Shown: in pieces, positions 9,304 through 19,233 of the stretch | How the letters are laid out: each line of letters starts with the position of its first letter | Position numbering within the stretch: the first letter of the stretch is position 1 | Source of the DNA: Microtetraspora fusca | GTDB taxonomy: Bacteria > Actinomycetota > Actinomycetes > Streptosporangiales > Streptosporangiaceae | Length of the DNA: 64,000 nt | Direction: 5' to 3' | Assembly (NCBI RefSeq): GCF_001570365.1 | Contig: NZ_BBYK01000039.1 | Location: forward strand, 399,276-463,275 | Position numbers and translations under genes: made by a program | The notes under the pieces: generated by a model | Told to the model about the DNA's origin: nothing | Database searches by the model: none | What the model saw: only the letters and a program-made list of their open reading frames with translations

Positions 9304-10446
9304 ATGGGGACTCCGAATCGCTGGACCATGCTGGGCCTCGGCGTGGCCGCCCAGGCGGCGGGCTGCGTGTTCATGTACGGCCTGCCGTTCCTTCTGCCGG
9401 CCTTCCAGGAGGAGAAGGGGCTGACGCTGGCCGAGGCGGGGCTGCTCGTGGGCGCTCCGAGTGCGGGCATGCTGTTCACGCTGATCGCCTGGGGCTGGGT
9501 CGCCGACCGGTACGGCGAGCGGCTCGCGATGACCGCCGGTCTCGGCCTGGCGGGCGGATTCCTCGTCGCCGCCGCGTTCGCCGCCCATCCCGGCGTGCTG
9601 GCGGCGCTGCTGGCGCTCGCCGGCGCGTCAGGGGCGTCGGCGAACGCGTCCAGCGGGCGGGTGGTCCTCGGCTGGTTCCCCAAGGAGCGGCGCGGCTTCG
9701 CCATGGGTTTGCGGCAGGCGGCGCAGCCGCTCGGCGTCGCGGTGGCCGGGCTCGTCACCCCCGCGGTGGCGCACGTCACCGCCGCGCTTCTCGTCATGGC
9801 CGCGATCTGCCTGGTCACGGCGGTCGCCGTCGGCCTGATGGTGGTGGACCCGCCCCGGCCGCCCGCGGCGCAGGGGACGCGCACCTCGTCGCCGTACACG
9901 GCGGCGGCCCTGTGGCGGGTACACGGCGCGAGCATGCTGCTCGTCGTCCCGCAGTTCGTGACGGCGGGGTTCGCCGTCACCTACCTGGTGTCCGAGCGGC
10001 ACTGGGATCTTGGCACCGCGGCGAGGGTGGTGGCGCTGGCCCAGTTCGCCGGCGCGGCCGGGCGCCTCCTGTGCGGCCGCTGGTCGGATCTGGTCGGCAG
10101 CCGGGTGGGCCCGATGCGGCGGCTGGCTCTGGTCAACGGGGCGGCGATGATCCTCCTGGCGGGGGCCGTACAGGCCGGAAACGGCCTCAGTGCCGCTCTT
10201 CTGCTGGCCGCCCTGGTGATTTCGATGAGCGGCAACGGACTGGCCTTCACGGCCGTCTCAGAGCTCGCGGGGGCGTTCTGGGCCGGCCGCGCACTGGGCG
10301 CGCAGAACACCGCGCAGAACCTCGTCGCGGCCGCGACCCCGGGGGTGATGGGACTGTTCATCTCCGGTTCCGGGTTCGCGGCCGCCTTCGCCGTGGCGGG
10401 GGCGCTCGCCGTCGCCGCCGCCGCGGCGACGCCGTCAGGAGGTTAG
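9304..10446 (+). CDS. MFS transporter
   Basis: A 380-residue major facilitator with about twelve hydrophobic segments. The loop between helices 2 and 3 reads GWVADRYGERLAM, a form of the MFS signature, and a GRWSDLVGSR motif in the second half is the matching repeat. Substrate is not evident; the overall look is of the CynX/NimT- or oxalate/formate-type families. The stop overlaps the convergent CNNM gene by 12 bases. ATG 9304 is the first start after the tRNA and gives a normal N-terminus. Confidence 0.88.
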   Translation: MGTPNRWTMLGLGVAAQAAGCVFMYGLPFLLPAFQEEKGLTLAEAGLLVGAPSAGMLFTLIAWGWVADRYGERLAMTAGLGLAGGFLVAAAFAAHPGVLAALLALAGASGASANASSGRVVLGWFPKERRGFAMGLRQAAQPLGVAVAGLVTPAVAHVTAALLVMAAICLVTAVAVGLMVVDPPRPPAAQGTRTSSPYTAAALWRVHGASMLLVVPQFVTAGFAVTYLVSERHWDLGTAARVVALAQFAGAAGRLLCGRWSDLVGSRVGPMRRLALVNGAAMILLAGAVQAGNGLSAALLLAALVISMSGNGLAFTAVSELAGAFWAGRALGAQNTAQNLVAAATPGVMGLFISGSGFAAAFAVAGALAVAAAAATPSGG

Positions 10447-11435
10447 GAGCTGGCCGATGAGGGCGGGCAGGCTGACCACCCCGACGATCATGCCGCTCTC
10501 GTCGGTCACCAGGCCGATCTGGGCATGGGCCTCCTGAAGAACGGCCACCGCGTCCGAGATGCTGGTGCTCGCGGTGAGCCGGGGAACGGGCGTGGCCAGC
10601 TCCTCGGGACGCCGTCCCGGCTGCATGAGCGTGTCGCGCACGTGCAGCACGCCCACGACGGACTCCGGCGAGACGACCAGCATCCGCAGGTCGCCGGTGG
10701 CCGCCACGGTGTCCCGTACGACCTGGTCGTCGGCGCCGGCGGGGACGGTGGCGGCGTGCTCGATCGGCACCATGAGCCGCTCCACCGGCTGCAGGTGGAC
10801 GCGCAGCGCTCGGGTGAGCAGGTTGTGCTCGTCCCGGTCGAGCATGCCCATCCGGCCCGACTCGGCGACGAGCAGGGCGAGCTGGTGCGGCGTGCGGGTC
10901 GTCGCGAGCTCGTCCTTCGGGTGGACCTTGAACAGGCGGAGCAGCCCGTTGGTCATGCCGTTCAGCGCCGAGAGGACCGGGCGTACCAGCCACGCGAAGC
11001 CGCGGAACGGCAGTGCCAGGCCCATCGCCGCCTTCTCCGGGTGGGTGAGCGCCCAGGACTTGGGTGCCATCTCCCCCACGACCATGTGCAGGAAGGTCAC
11101 CAGCGTGAGGGCGATCACGTACGCGACGGGCGTGCGCGCGGTCTCGGGCAGCAGGACGAGGACCGGTTCGAGCAGGTGCTCGATGGCAGGCTCGGCCACC
11201 ATGCCGAGCCCGAGCGAGCACAGCGTGATGCCGAGCTGCGCACCGGCCAGCATGATCGAGAGTTCGCGCGCGCCGCGTACGGCCATGCGTGCGGTGACCT
11301 TGGTGAACCGGCCGCCGGAGGCGGCGAGTTCCTCAAGCCGGTGCCGCTTGGCCGACACGACCGCGAACTCGGCGGCGACGAAGAAGCCGTTGGCCGCGAG
11401 CAGGACGACGCCGAGGAGAATGGCCGCTATCTCGT

Positions 11436-11439
<4 letters not shown>
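10435..11439 (-). CDS. CNNM/CBS-domain membrane protein (hemolysin C family)
   Basis: The N-terminal CNNM (DUF21) domain, about residues 1-185, has the usual membrane helices (LLGVVLLAANGFFVAAEFAVV and later segments), followed by a paired CBS module at about 200-330 (HAATVPAGADDQVVRDTVAA and TASTSISDAVAVLQEA). CNNM proteins are linked to magnesium or other cation export. At 334 residues it lacks the C-terminal CorC/HlyC domain that its neighbour keeps. It overlaps the upstream CNNM gene by 4 bases, so the two are probably made together and may act as a heteromer. Confidence 0.9.
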
Positions 11440-12878
<1,439 letters not shown>

Positions 12879-12905
12879 CGGGCGCCTGCCCGGGGGCGGT
12901 AAGAT

Positions 12906-12923
12906 CCCGTGCCTGAGCACGGG
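12906..12923 (-). promoter_or_regulatory. Leader hairpin ahead of the CNNM pair
   Basis: A perfect 7-bp stem, CCCGTGC-CTGA-GCACGGG, lies about 30 bases upstream of the chosen CNNM start. No U-tract follows. It could affect leader stability or translation; it does not resemble a known magnesium riboswitch to my eye. Confidence 0.3.
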
Positions 12924-13142
12924 CAGGTACTCCACGAGTCCGAAGCGGACACGACCGTCCTTTCGTGTAGGGGTCTACCACCGTAACGGCTGAATGTGCC
13001 GGAGTGTTTCCCCCAATGCCTTTATTGAGCTCTTAGGGCTCTTCTGGGTACGTTCCAGGGGAAACCTTGGTGTCGTGCCCGCGCTCTCTTGGGTTTACGG
13101 CGTGGATTCCGGCAGTAACGCTGAGCGGCAGGGGGAGAAGAC

Positions 13143-14366
13143 GTGGGCCAGGACGACGACCCGACAAGGGCCATCCGCACGCCCGGCGCCGCCCGGCCGC
13201 CCGTCCCCGGCATCCCGCCCGGCGGCCGTCCGGCGCAGCCCGTGGGAGGAGCGGGGACGCCGCCCGGCCAGGAGCGGGCGTCGTCGTCCGCCTCGCGCGG
13301 CCGCGTGTACGGCAAGCCGCGATCGGGAACGAGCCCGGTCCGCCCGCTGCACGGCGCCGGGGGCGACGGTGGCGGCGCGGGCGACCGCACGGTCGAGGGC
13401 CGCCCCAGGAAGCCCAGGCGGATCGGCCGGACCATCGTCATGGTCGTCGCGGGCCTGCTGGTGGTGCTCATCGTCGCCGCCGTAGCCGTGTATTTCATGA
13501 TCAATTCCAAGCTGCGGCCGGTGGAGTCGCTGTCCGACTACTCGGGACGGCCCGCGGCCACGCCCGGCCAGGACTGGCTCCTCGTCGGCTCGGACAGCCG
13601 CGAGGGCCTGACCCGGGCGCAGCGCAAGAAGCTGGCCACCGGCAAGGCGGTCGGCAAGCGCACCGACACGATGATGCTGCTGCACATCCCCGAGGGGGAC
13701 GGGCGGCCCACCCTGGTCAGCCTCCCCCGCGACTCGTACGTGCCGATCGAGGGGCACGGCAGCGACAAGCTCAACGCCGCGTACGCCTTCGGAGGGCCGG
13801 AGCTGCTCACCAAGACGGTCGAGCGGGTCACCGGCATCAGGATCGACCACTACATGGAGATCGGTTTCGGCGGGTTCGTCGGCGTCGTCGACGCGATCGG
13901 TGGCGTCAACATCTGCGTGAAGCAGAACATCGAGGACTCCAAGGCCGGCATCAACCTGAAGAAGGGCTGCCAGGACATGGACGGGGGCACCGCCCTGGGC
14001 TATGTCCGGACCCGGAAGACCGGCGCGATCCCGGACTTCGAGCGGACCCAGCGGCAGCGCCAGTTCTTCGCGGCCGTGGTGCAGAAGGCGGCGGCCCCCG
14101 GCACCCTCCTCAACCCGTTCAAGTCGGTGCCGCTGGGCCTGAGCGCCGCCGAGTCGGTGTCCGTCGACCCCGGGTCCGGCCTGTTCGACCTGCTGTCGGT
14201 CGGCCTCGCGATGAAGGACGGCCCGATCGCCACCGGCGTCCCGACCAGCGGGTTCCCCACGATCAACGGCGCCTCGGTCGTCAAGTGGGACACCGCGAAG
14301 GCCAACCGTCTCTTCGAGGCGCTGGCCCAGGACAAGCCCGCGCCGAAGGACACGATCACCAAGTAA
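13143..14366 (+). CDS. LytR-CpsA-Psr (LCP) family protein
   Basis: LCP enzymes transfer polyprenyl-linked glycopolymers (arabinogalactan, teichoic acid or similar) to peptidoglycan outside the membrane. The protein has a Pro/Gly/Arg-rich cytosolic N-terminus (about 1-90), one membrane helix (about 97-120) and the LCP catalytic domain (about 140-300): WLLVGSDSRE, KRTDTMMLLHI, VSLPRDSYV and KLNAAYAFGG, the usual polyprenyl-phosphate and magnesium site residues. At 407 residues it has no C-terminal LytR_C domain. GTG 13143 follows GGGGGAG with a spacing of five. Confidence 0.93.
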   Translation: MGQDDDPTRAIRTPGAARPPVPGIPPGGRPAQPVGGAGTPPGQERASSSASRGRVYGKPRSGTSPVRPLHGAGGDGGGAGDRTVEGRPRKPRRIGRTIVMVVAGLLVVLIVAAVAVYFMINSKLRPVESLSDYSGRPAATPGQDWLLVGSDSREGLTRAQRKKLATGKAVGKRTDTMMLLHIPEGDGRPTLVSLPRDSYVPIEGHGSDKLNAAYAFGGPELLTKTVERVTGIRIDHYMEIGFGGFVGVVDAIGGVNICVKQNIEDSKAGINLKKGCQDMDGGTALGYVRTRKTGAIPDFERTQRQRQFFAAVVQKAAAPGTLLNPFKSVPLGLSAAESVSVDPGSGLFDLLSVGLAMKDGPIATGVPTSGFPTINGASVVKWDTAKANRLFEALAQDKPAPKDTITK

Positions 14367-14369
14367 CCG

Positions 14370-14389
14370 CGGGCCCCGCGAGGGGCCCG
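14370..14389 (+). terminator. Hairpin between LCP and GOLPH3-like genes
   Basis: A perfect 8-bp stem CGGGCCCC-GCGA-GGGGCCCG begins four bases after the LCP stop. No U-tract is present, as is common for actinomycete terminators. It can serve either convergent gene. Confidence 0.6.
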
Positions 14390-14423
14390 AGACCGGCGTG
14401 AAGTCGCTGGGCGACGCGGGCGG

Positions 14424-15065
14424 TCAGCTGGTGGCGACCACGGTCGCGGCGACGGCTCCCGCGGTGACGGCGGCGTAAATGGACGCGATCGTCTTCCGCA
14501 CCGCCGCGCCCGCCCACTCGCCCTCGGCGATCTCCTTGATCCGCTGCCGCGAGGCGTCGGGGAACGCCTTGCGGTCGAGCTTGGCCGCATGCAGCACGGC
14601 GATGAGGACCCCGGTGCGCTCGTCCGGAGTGGCGCCGTCGAGGACGCTCTGGACCCGGTGCCGGACCTCACGCTCCGGAGTGGGGTCGAGCTCGGGGTAG
14701 CGGGTCGAGGGGAAGATCCCGAGGATCTTCGTCTGCTCCTCGGACAGGACGCCACGCTCGGCGAGGCGGGACAGCAGGCGGCCCCGAAGCTTGCGGGAGT
14801 CGAGCTTGCCCACCCACCACTCGGGCCTGCGCTGCCTGGGCTCCCCGGCGATGCGGGCCAGGGCCGCGTCCAGCTCGGCGTCGCCCAGCGGACTGGCGTC
14901 CTTCGCCACGACGTCCTTGCCGTCGAGGTCGATGCGGTTGTTCACCGCCAGTTCGGCCAGTACGGCGCCGCCGATCGCCGCGTCCAGCTCGATCGAGCCG
15001 ATCTGCGGCTTGCCGGTGTCCTCGCGGTAGGCGAGGAGCAGGATTTCCTCGGCGATCGTCATCAT
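14424..15065 (-). CDS. GOLPH3/VPS74 (GPP34)-family protein
   Basis: About 213 residues beginning MMTIAEEILLLAYREDTGKP, the standard opening of bacterial GPP34 proteins. In eukaryotes this fold binds phosphatidylinositol-4-phosphate and Golgi enzymes; the bacterial role is unknown. Further family features are the IGGAVLAELAVNNRI helix and the C-terminal helices (VLIAVLHAAKLDRKAF). These genes are frequent and multicopy in actinomycetes. Starts at 15068 (GTG), 15065 and 15062 are all possible. It converges on the LCP gene. Confidence 0.85.
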   Translation of the reverse strand: MMTIAEEILLLAYREDTGKPQIGSIELDAAIGGAVLAELAVNNRIDLDGKDVVAKDASPLGDAELDAALARIAGEPRQRRPEWWVGKLDSRKLRGRLLSRLAERGVLSEEQTKILGIFPSTRYPELDPTPEREVRHRVQSVLDGATPDERTGVLIAVLHAAKLDRKAFPDASRQRIKEIAEGEWAGAAVRKTIASIYAAVTAGAVAATVVATS

Positions 15066-15179
15066 CACGTCTCGACCCTACGGGCCGGCCTGGCCGGACG
15101 CGCGGCCGGATATTCCGGACAGTGGGCCGGGCCCGGCGGCGGCCGGCCTCGCCGCGAATATGGGTAAGAATGACCACTT

Positions 15180-15779
15180 ATGGGGATCTCTCAGGAACTG
15201 CACGTCATCGGTCGCCCGCTGCTGGAGGCCCAGCTCGCGCATCCCACCGTGCGCGGCATCGCCCGCGGCGACCTGCCCGAAGAGGTCTTCCGCTCGTGGC
15301 TGGAGCAGGACTACCTGTACCTCGTCGACTACGTCCGGGTTTTCTCCCGGCTGGCGTGGCAGGCCCCTGACGCCCACCTCGGCACGCTGGTCGATCTCGC
15401 GTACTCGACCTGGCACGAGGAGCTGGACCTGCACCGGTCGCTCTCCGCCGAGTTCGGCGCGGACCTGGGCGGCGCCCAGAAGGGGCCCGCCTGCGTCGCG
15501 TACACGGCGTTCCTGCTGGAGTCGGCCGCCGACTACGGCAACGGCCTGGCCGCGCTCTATCCGTGCATGTGGGGGTACTCGTCCCTGGGGCGGATCCTGG
15601 CGGAGAACCCGCCGGCCGAGCCGCGCTACAAGGCGTGGGTGGACACCTACGCCGACCCCGCCTTCGCCGCGCTCTCCGACCGCATCGCCCAGATGATCGA
15701 CGACGTGCGTCCGGACCGCGCCGAGGAGTTCTTCCTTGAGGGGATGCGGCACGAGCTGGCCTTCTGGGACGTGCCGTAG
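15180..15779 (+). CDS. tenA: TenA/thiaminase II-family protein
   Basis: TenA enzymes hydrolyse aminopyrimidine breakdown products of thiamine so the HMP moiety can be salvaged. The 199 residues match the family length. The active-site cysteine is kept (C129 in LYPCMWGYSSLG), which puts it in the Cys class rather than TenA_E; D50 and a late Glu (EFFLEGMRHE) are in the usual places. No TPP riboswitch precedes it, unlike the CytX gene 5 kb away that probably supplies the same pyrimidine. Family members with other substrates exist. Confidence 0.85.
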   Translation: MGISQELHVIGRPLLEAQLAHPTVRGIARGDLPEEVFRSWLEQDYLYLVDYVRVFSRLAWQAPDAHLGTLVDLAYSTWHEELDLHRSLSAEFGADLGGAQKGPACVAYTAFLLESAADYGNGLAALYPCMWGYSSLGRILAENPPAEPRYKAWVDTYADPAFAALSDRIAQMIDDVRPDRAEEFFLEGMRHELAFWDVP

Positions 15780-15843
15780 CGTCTGTCCACAGCCTGTGGA
15801 CGAATGGCGGGTGACGCCTGGGGGTGACCGGTAATGTGAGGTC

Positions 15844-16722
15844 ATGCCGGAGCTTCCCGAGGTGGAGGCGCTCGCCGAGTTCCTCCGCGAGCGCGCCGTG
15901 GGCCGCGTGATCGCCGCTGTGGACGTGGTCGCCTTCCAGGCGTTGAAGACCGTCGACCCGCCGGTCACCGCGCTGGGCGGGCTGACCGTGACCGGGGTCG
16001 CCCGGCACGGCAAGTTCCTCGACCTCGACTGCGACGGCACGCATCTCGTCACGCACCTCGCCCGCGGCGGATGGCTGCGCTGGAGGGACGACCTCTCGGG
16101 CGCGAAGCCGGTCCGCCCAGGCAAGGGCCCGCTCGCGGTCCGGGTGCGGCTCGCCCCCGACGGCGACGGCGAGGCCCCCGGGTTCGAGCTCACCGAGGCG
16201 GGTACGCAGAAGCGGCTCGCGGTCTACGTGGTGCGCGATCCCGCCGACGTCCCCGGGATCGCGAGCCTGGGGCCCGACCCGCTGGCCGCCGACTTCACGC
16301 CCGAGGCGCTCGGGGCGATCGTGGATGGCAGCCGCACCCAGATCAAGGGGTTGCTCCGCGACCAGAAGGTGATCGCGGGCATCGGCAACGCGTACTCCGA
16401 CGAGGTGCTGCACGTGGCCCGGATGTCGCCGTTCAAGATCGCGGGAACGCTGACGGAGGCGCAGGTGGCCGAGCTGCACGAGGCGATCGTGACCACGCTG
16501 CGCGACGCCGTCGAGAGGGCCAGGGGACTGGCCGCGAAAGACCTCAAGGCCGAGAAGAAGTCGGGTCTGCGCGTGCACGGGCGCACCGGCGAGAAGTGCG
16601 AGGTGTGCGGGGACACGATCAGAGAGGTGTCGTTCGCCGACTCCTCCCTGCAGTACTGCCCGACCTGTCAGACCGGCGGCAAGCCCCTCGCCGACCGCCG
16701 CCTGTCCAAACTGCTGAAGTAG
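15844..16722 (+). CDS. Fpg/Nei-family DNA glycosylase/AP lyase
   Basis: A base-excision repair enzyme that removes oxidised bases and cuts the backbone. It starts MPELPEVE, so Pro2 is the catalytic nucleophile after Met removal and Glu3 is present. ARHGKFL carries the conserved lysine. The helix-two-turn-helix region contains GIGNAYSDEVL. The C-terminal zinc finger is intact: CEVCGD with YCPTCQTGG. At 292 residues the length is normal. It resembles the actinobacterial Nei2/Fpg-like branch more than canonical MutM, but I cannot separate these by eye. Confidence 0.92.
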   Translation: MPELPEVEALAEFLRERAVGRVIAAVDVVAFQALKTVDPPVTALGGLTVTGVARHGKFLDLDCDGTHLVTHLARGGWLRWRDDLSGAKPVRPGKGPLAVRVRLAPDGDGEAPGFELTEAGTQKRLAVYVVRDPADVPGIASLGPDPLAADFTPEALGAIVDGSRTQIKGLLRDQKVIAGIGNAYSDEVLHVARMSPFKIAGTLTEAQVAELHEAIVTTLRDAVERARGLAAKDLKAEKKSGLRVHGRTGEKCEVCGDTIREVSFADSSLQYCPTCQTGGKPLADRRLSKLLK

Positions 16723-16910
16723 CGACGCGGGGCCGCCGGGCGCGGAGAAGCCGGGGAGCGGGTCAGGGTTCTCCCTGATTTGTCACAGCGCCGTTCCGGG
16801 TGAAGATGGAGGCGTCCCGCAACCGCCGCGCGGGCGCGGGACACCAAGCGGGACAGACCATGGGGACGCGCCATGGGCGCACCGCGCGTGGCGCACCGAC
16901 TGGGGACGGA

Positions 16911-17588
16911 ATGGCGAGCACGAGTGTCATCGACGACTACGTGACCGGGCTGGGCCGTTCCCTGCGCGGCCCCCTGCGGGCCAAGCGTGACCTGCTCGCC
17001 GAGGCGCGCGACGGCCTGGTCGACGCCACCGAGGCGCTGGAGGCCGACGGCCTTCCCCGGCCGGACGCCGAGCGGCTGGCGGTCGAGGAGTTCGGCCCGA
17101 TCGCCCAGATCGCTCCCGCGTACCAGGAGGAACTCGCGGTCGGGCAGGGACGCCGGACGGCGCTGCTGCTGTTCCTCGGCGTCCCCTTCATCGCGCTCGT
17201 GTGGAGCGTGATCTGGCGGGTCTTCCCGGTGGATCCCGTAACGGAGATGGCCCGGTGGCCGGGCTGGTTCCATCCGGTGTCCCGGATCGTTGACTACTCC
17301 CAGCTCGCCGTCGGCCTGCTCGCCGCGGCGGCGCTCCTCGTCTTCGGGCCGGCACGGCGTCGGCTCGCCCGGCCCTGGCTGGTGACCCGCGCGCTGGGCG
17401 TCCTCGTCTGGGTGGAGGTGCCCCTGGTGGGCGCGCTGTCGCTCATGCTGTCCATGTCGGCCTCGCTCGACGGCTTCTCGTCGTATCCGCCCGGCGTCGC
17501 GGCGACGCTGCTCAGTTGGACGTTCATGCTGTGGCAGCTCTACAGCGCGACCCGCTGCCTGATCTTCACGCCGCGCTCGACCGCCTGA
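16911..17588 (+). CDS. HAAS-domain (permease prefix 1) membrane protein
   Basis: The first 75 residues are the HAAS-type helical module (VIDDYVTGLGRSLRGPLRAKRDLLAEARDGL split over two helices, then DAERLAVEEFGP). Four hydrophobic segments follow at about 85-105, 125-150, 160-185 and 195-215. Such proteins are commonly encoded next to PadR regulators, and a PadR gene lies 15 bases away in convergent orientation, so the two probably form a regulatory pair. ATG 16911 (MASTSV) was chosen because the family starts here; longer readings add low-complexity sequence. Confidence 0.8.
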   Translation: MASTSVIDDYVTGLGRSLRGPLRAKRDLLAEARDGLVDATEALEADGLPRPDAERLAVEEFGPIAQIAPAYQEELAVGQGRRTALLLFLGVPFIALVWSVIWRVFPVDPVTEMARWPGWFHPVSRIVDYSQLAVGLLAAAALLVFGPARRRLARPWLVTRALGVLVWVEVPLVGALSLMLSMSASLDGFSSYPPGVAATLLSWTFMLWQLYSATRCLIFTPRSTA

Positions 17589-17603
17589 TCGCGGCCCGGC
17601 CGG

Positions 17604-17930
17604 TCATCGGGGGCGCGGCTCCAGGACGCTGCCGATCGCGGCGGTGAACTCGCGCCAGGCCGACCGCTCGCCGGCGAGAGCCGTACGGCCTGTGTCGGTG
17701 AGCCGGTACGTGCGGCGCTTGCGCCCGCCGACGGTCGCCCACTCGCCGGCGAGGTAGCCGGCGCGTTCCAGCCTCCGCAGCGCGGGATAGACGGTACCGG
17801 TCGGGACGGCGAGCGCTCCACCGCTGCGTTCCTGAAGCGCCTCGATGATCGCGTAGCCGTGCAGGGGCTCGTGTTCGAGCACGGAGAGCAGCAGGGCGTC
17901 CATGTGCCCATGGAGCGCGTTGGTGTTCAC
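17604..17930 (-). CDS. PadR-family transcriptional regulator
   Basis: A small winged-helix regulator of 108 residues. The N-terminal PadR domain is clear: LLLSVLEHEPLHGYAIIEAL, then TGTVYPALRRLERAGYLAGE and a basic wing (GGRKRRTYRLT). The short C-terminal part is a dimerisation helix. It is transcribed away from cydA, and the 94-base gap between them contains two palindromes that are candidate PadR sites. So it may control cydAB, itself, or the convergent HAAS gene. An alternative start is the Met ten codons in (MDALLLS). Confidence 0.9.
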   Translation of the reverse strand: MNTNALHGHMDALLLSVLEHEPLHGYAIIEALQERSGGALAVPTGTVYPALRRLERAGYLAGEWATVGGRKRRTYRLTDTGRTALAGERSAWREFTAAIGSVLEPRPR

Positions 17931-17973
17931 GGCCTCACCCTATTCCCTGATTCCCTGTGTCGTTCTTGTCATC

Positions 17974-18002
17974 CTACATGTAGTCTCTCTATATGTAGAG
18001 AG
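17974..18002. promoter_or_regulatory. Candidate operator between padR and cydA
   Basis: Two palindromes lie side by side: CTACATGTAG (17974-17983) and CTCTCTA-TATG-TAGAGAG (17985-18002). Both contain TATGTAG/CTACAT-type half-sites; PadR proteins often bind ATGT/ACAT inverted repeats. The second ends 22 bases before the cydA ATG. The AT content is far above the surroundings. Confidence 0.55.
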
Positions 18003-18024
18003 GCATAACCAAAGGGGTGAGAAC

Positions 18025-19224
18025 ATGGATGTGCTTGATCTGGCACGGGCGCAGTTCGCGGTGACGGGGGTCCTGCACTTCCTGTTCGTCGTGCTCACTC
18101 TGGGACTGGCCCCCCTTGTCGCGATCATGCAGACGCGCCACGTCATCACCGGAAAGCCGGTCTTGGAGCGGATGGCCCGCTTCTGGGGCCAGATCTACGT
18201 GATCAACTACGCGCTGGGCGTCTTCACCGGCCTCGTGATGGAGTTCCAGTTCGGGCTGAGCTGGAGCGGGCTCTCCCGGTACGCCGGAGACGTCTTCGGC
18301 GCGCCGCTCGCGGTCGAGACGATGGGCGCCTTCTTCCTGGAGTCCACCTTCCTCGGCCTGTGGATCTTCGGCTGGGGGCGGCTGCCCCGGTGGCTCCACC
18401 TGGCCTGCATCTGGCTGGTCACCCTGACGGCGTACGCGTCCGCGTACTGGGTCCTGGTCGCGAACTCGTTCCTGCAGAACCCGGCGGGGGCCGAGGTACG
18501 CGGCGACCACCTCGTGCTGACCGACTTCGGCGCGCTGCTCACCAACCCCACGCTGGTGTTCGCGCTTCCCCACGTGCTCGGCGCCGGGCTGTTCACCGGC
18601 AGCTCCGTCATCATCGGGGCCAGCGCGTACCAGCTCTTCCGCCGCACCCGCGAGTGGGAGTTCTTCGTCCGCTCGCTGCGGGTCGGCGTGGTGGGGGCGC
18701 TCGTCGGCATCCTGGTCACGGTGGGCTTCGGCTTCGCCCAGTTCGGCCCGGTCGGGCAGATCCAGCCGGGCAAGTTCCGGGGGGCGGCCGTCGGCACGTC
18801 GCTGGGATTCATGATCCTCATCGGCGAGCTGGCCTTGTTCGGTGTGCTGTTCGTCCTGACCCCGCTGCTCTTCCGCGACTGGCTGGCCCGCTGGCGGTGG
18901 ATCCACCCGCTGCTCATGCTCGTGACCCCGATGCCGTTCATCGCGGCGATCCTCGGCTGGCTGGTCCGCGAGATCGGCCGACAGCCGTGGATCGTGTACG
19001 GCCGGTTGACCGTGAAGGACGCCATGTCGCCCGGGCTCACCCCCGGCATGATCACCGCGTCCTTCGTCGCCTTCACCGCCGTGCTCGGCCTGCTCGCCGT
19101 GATCGACTACGTGCTCATCGCCCGCACGGTACGGCGCGGCCCGGCCGCGGCGACCCTCGGCGCTCCCGGCCAGCCCGACCCCGCCGCGCCTTCTAGCCCC
19201 TGCCACCCCCAGGCCGCCTTCTAG
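18025..19224 (+). CDS. cydA: Cytochrome bd oxidase subunit I
   Basis: The quinol-oxidising, haem-bearing subunit of the high-affinity terminal oxidase. It opens MDVLDLARAQFAVTGVLHFLF, with the haem b595 histidine in the first helix. Nine hydrophobic segments, the GRQPW motif (EIGRQPWIVYGRL) in the quinol-binding region and the E/GFTGLVMEFQFG segment are present. At 399 residues it is the short-Q-loop type. ATG 18025 follows AAAGGGGTGAG. The stop is nine bases before cydB. No cydDC assembly genes follow. Confidence 0.95.
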   Translation: MDVLDLARAQFAVTGVLHFLFVVLTLGLAPLVAIMQTRHVITGKPVLERMARFWGQIYVINYALGVFTGLVMEFQFGLSWSGLSRYAGDVFGAPLAVETMGAFFLESTFLGLWIFGWGRLPRWLHLACIWLVTLTAYASAYWVLVANSFLQNPAGAEVRGDHLVLTDFGALLTNPTLVFALPHVLGAGLFTGSSVIIGASAYQLFRRTREWEFFVRSLRVGVVGALVGILVTVGFGFAQFGPVGQIQPGKFRGAAVGTSLGFMILIGELALFGVLFVLTPLLFRDWLARWRWIHPLLMLVTPMPFIAAILGWLVREIGRQPWIVYGRLTVKDAMSPGLTPGMITASFVAFTAVLGLLAVIDYVLIARTVRRGPAAATLGAPGQPDPAAPSSPCHPQAAF

Positions 19225-19233
19225 GAGACCACG

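Noticed and set aside
9304-10446. Assignment of a specific substrate to the MFS protein
   Set aside because: Only general MFS motifs are visible and its neighbours are unrelated.
15069-15179. A TPP riboswitch ahead of tenA
   Set aside because: The CTGAGA and ATGAACCTG cores are absent there; the only one is at 20535-20643.
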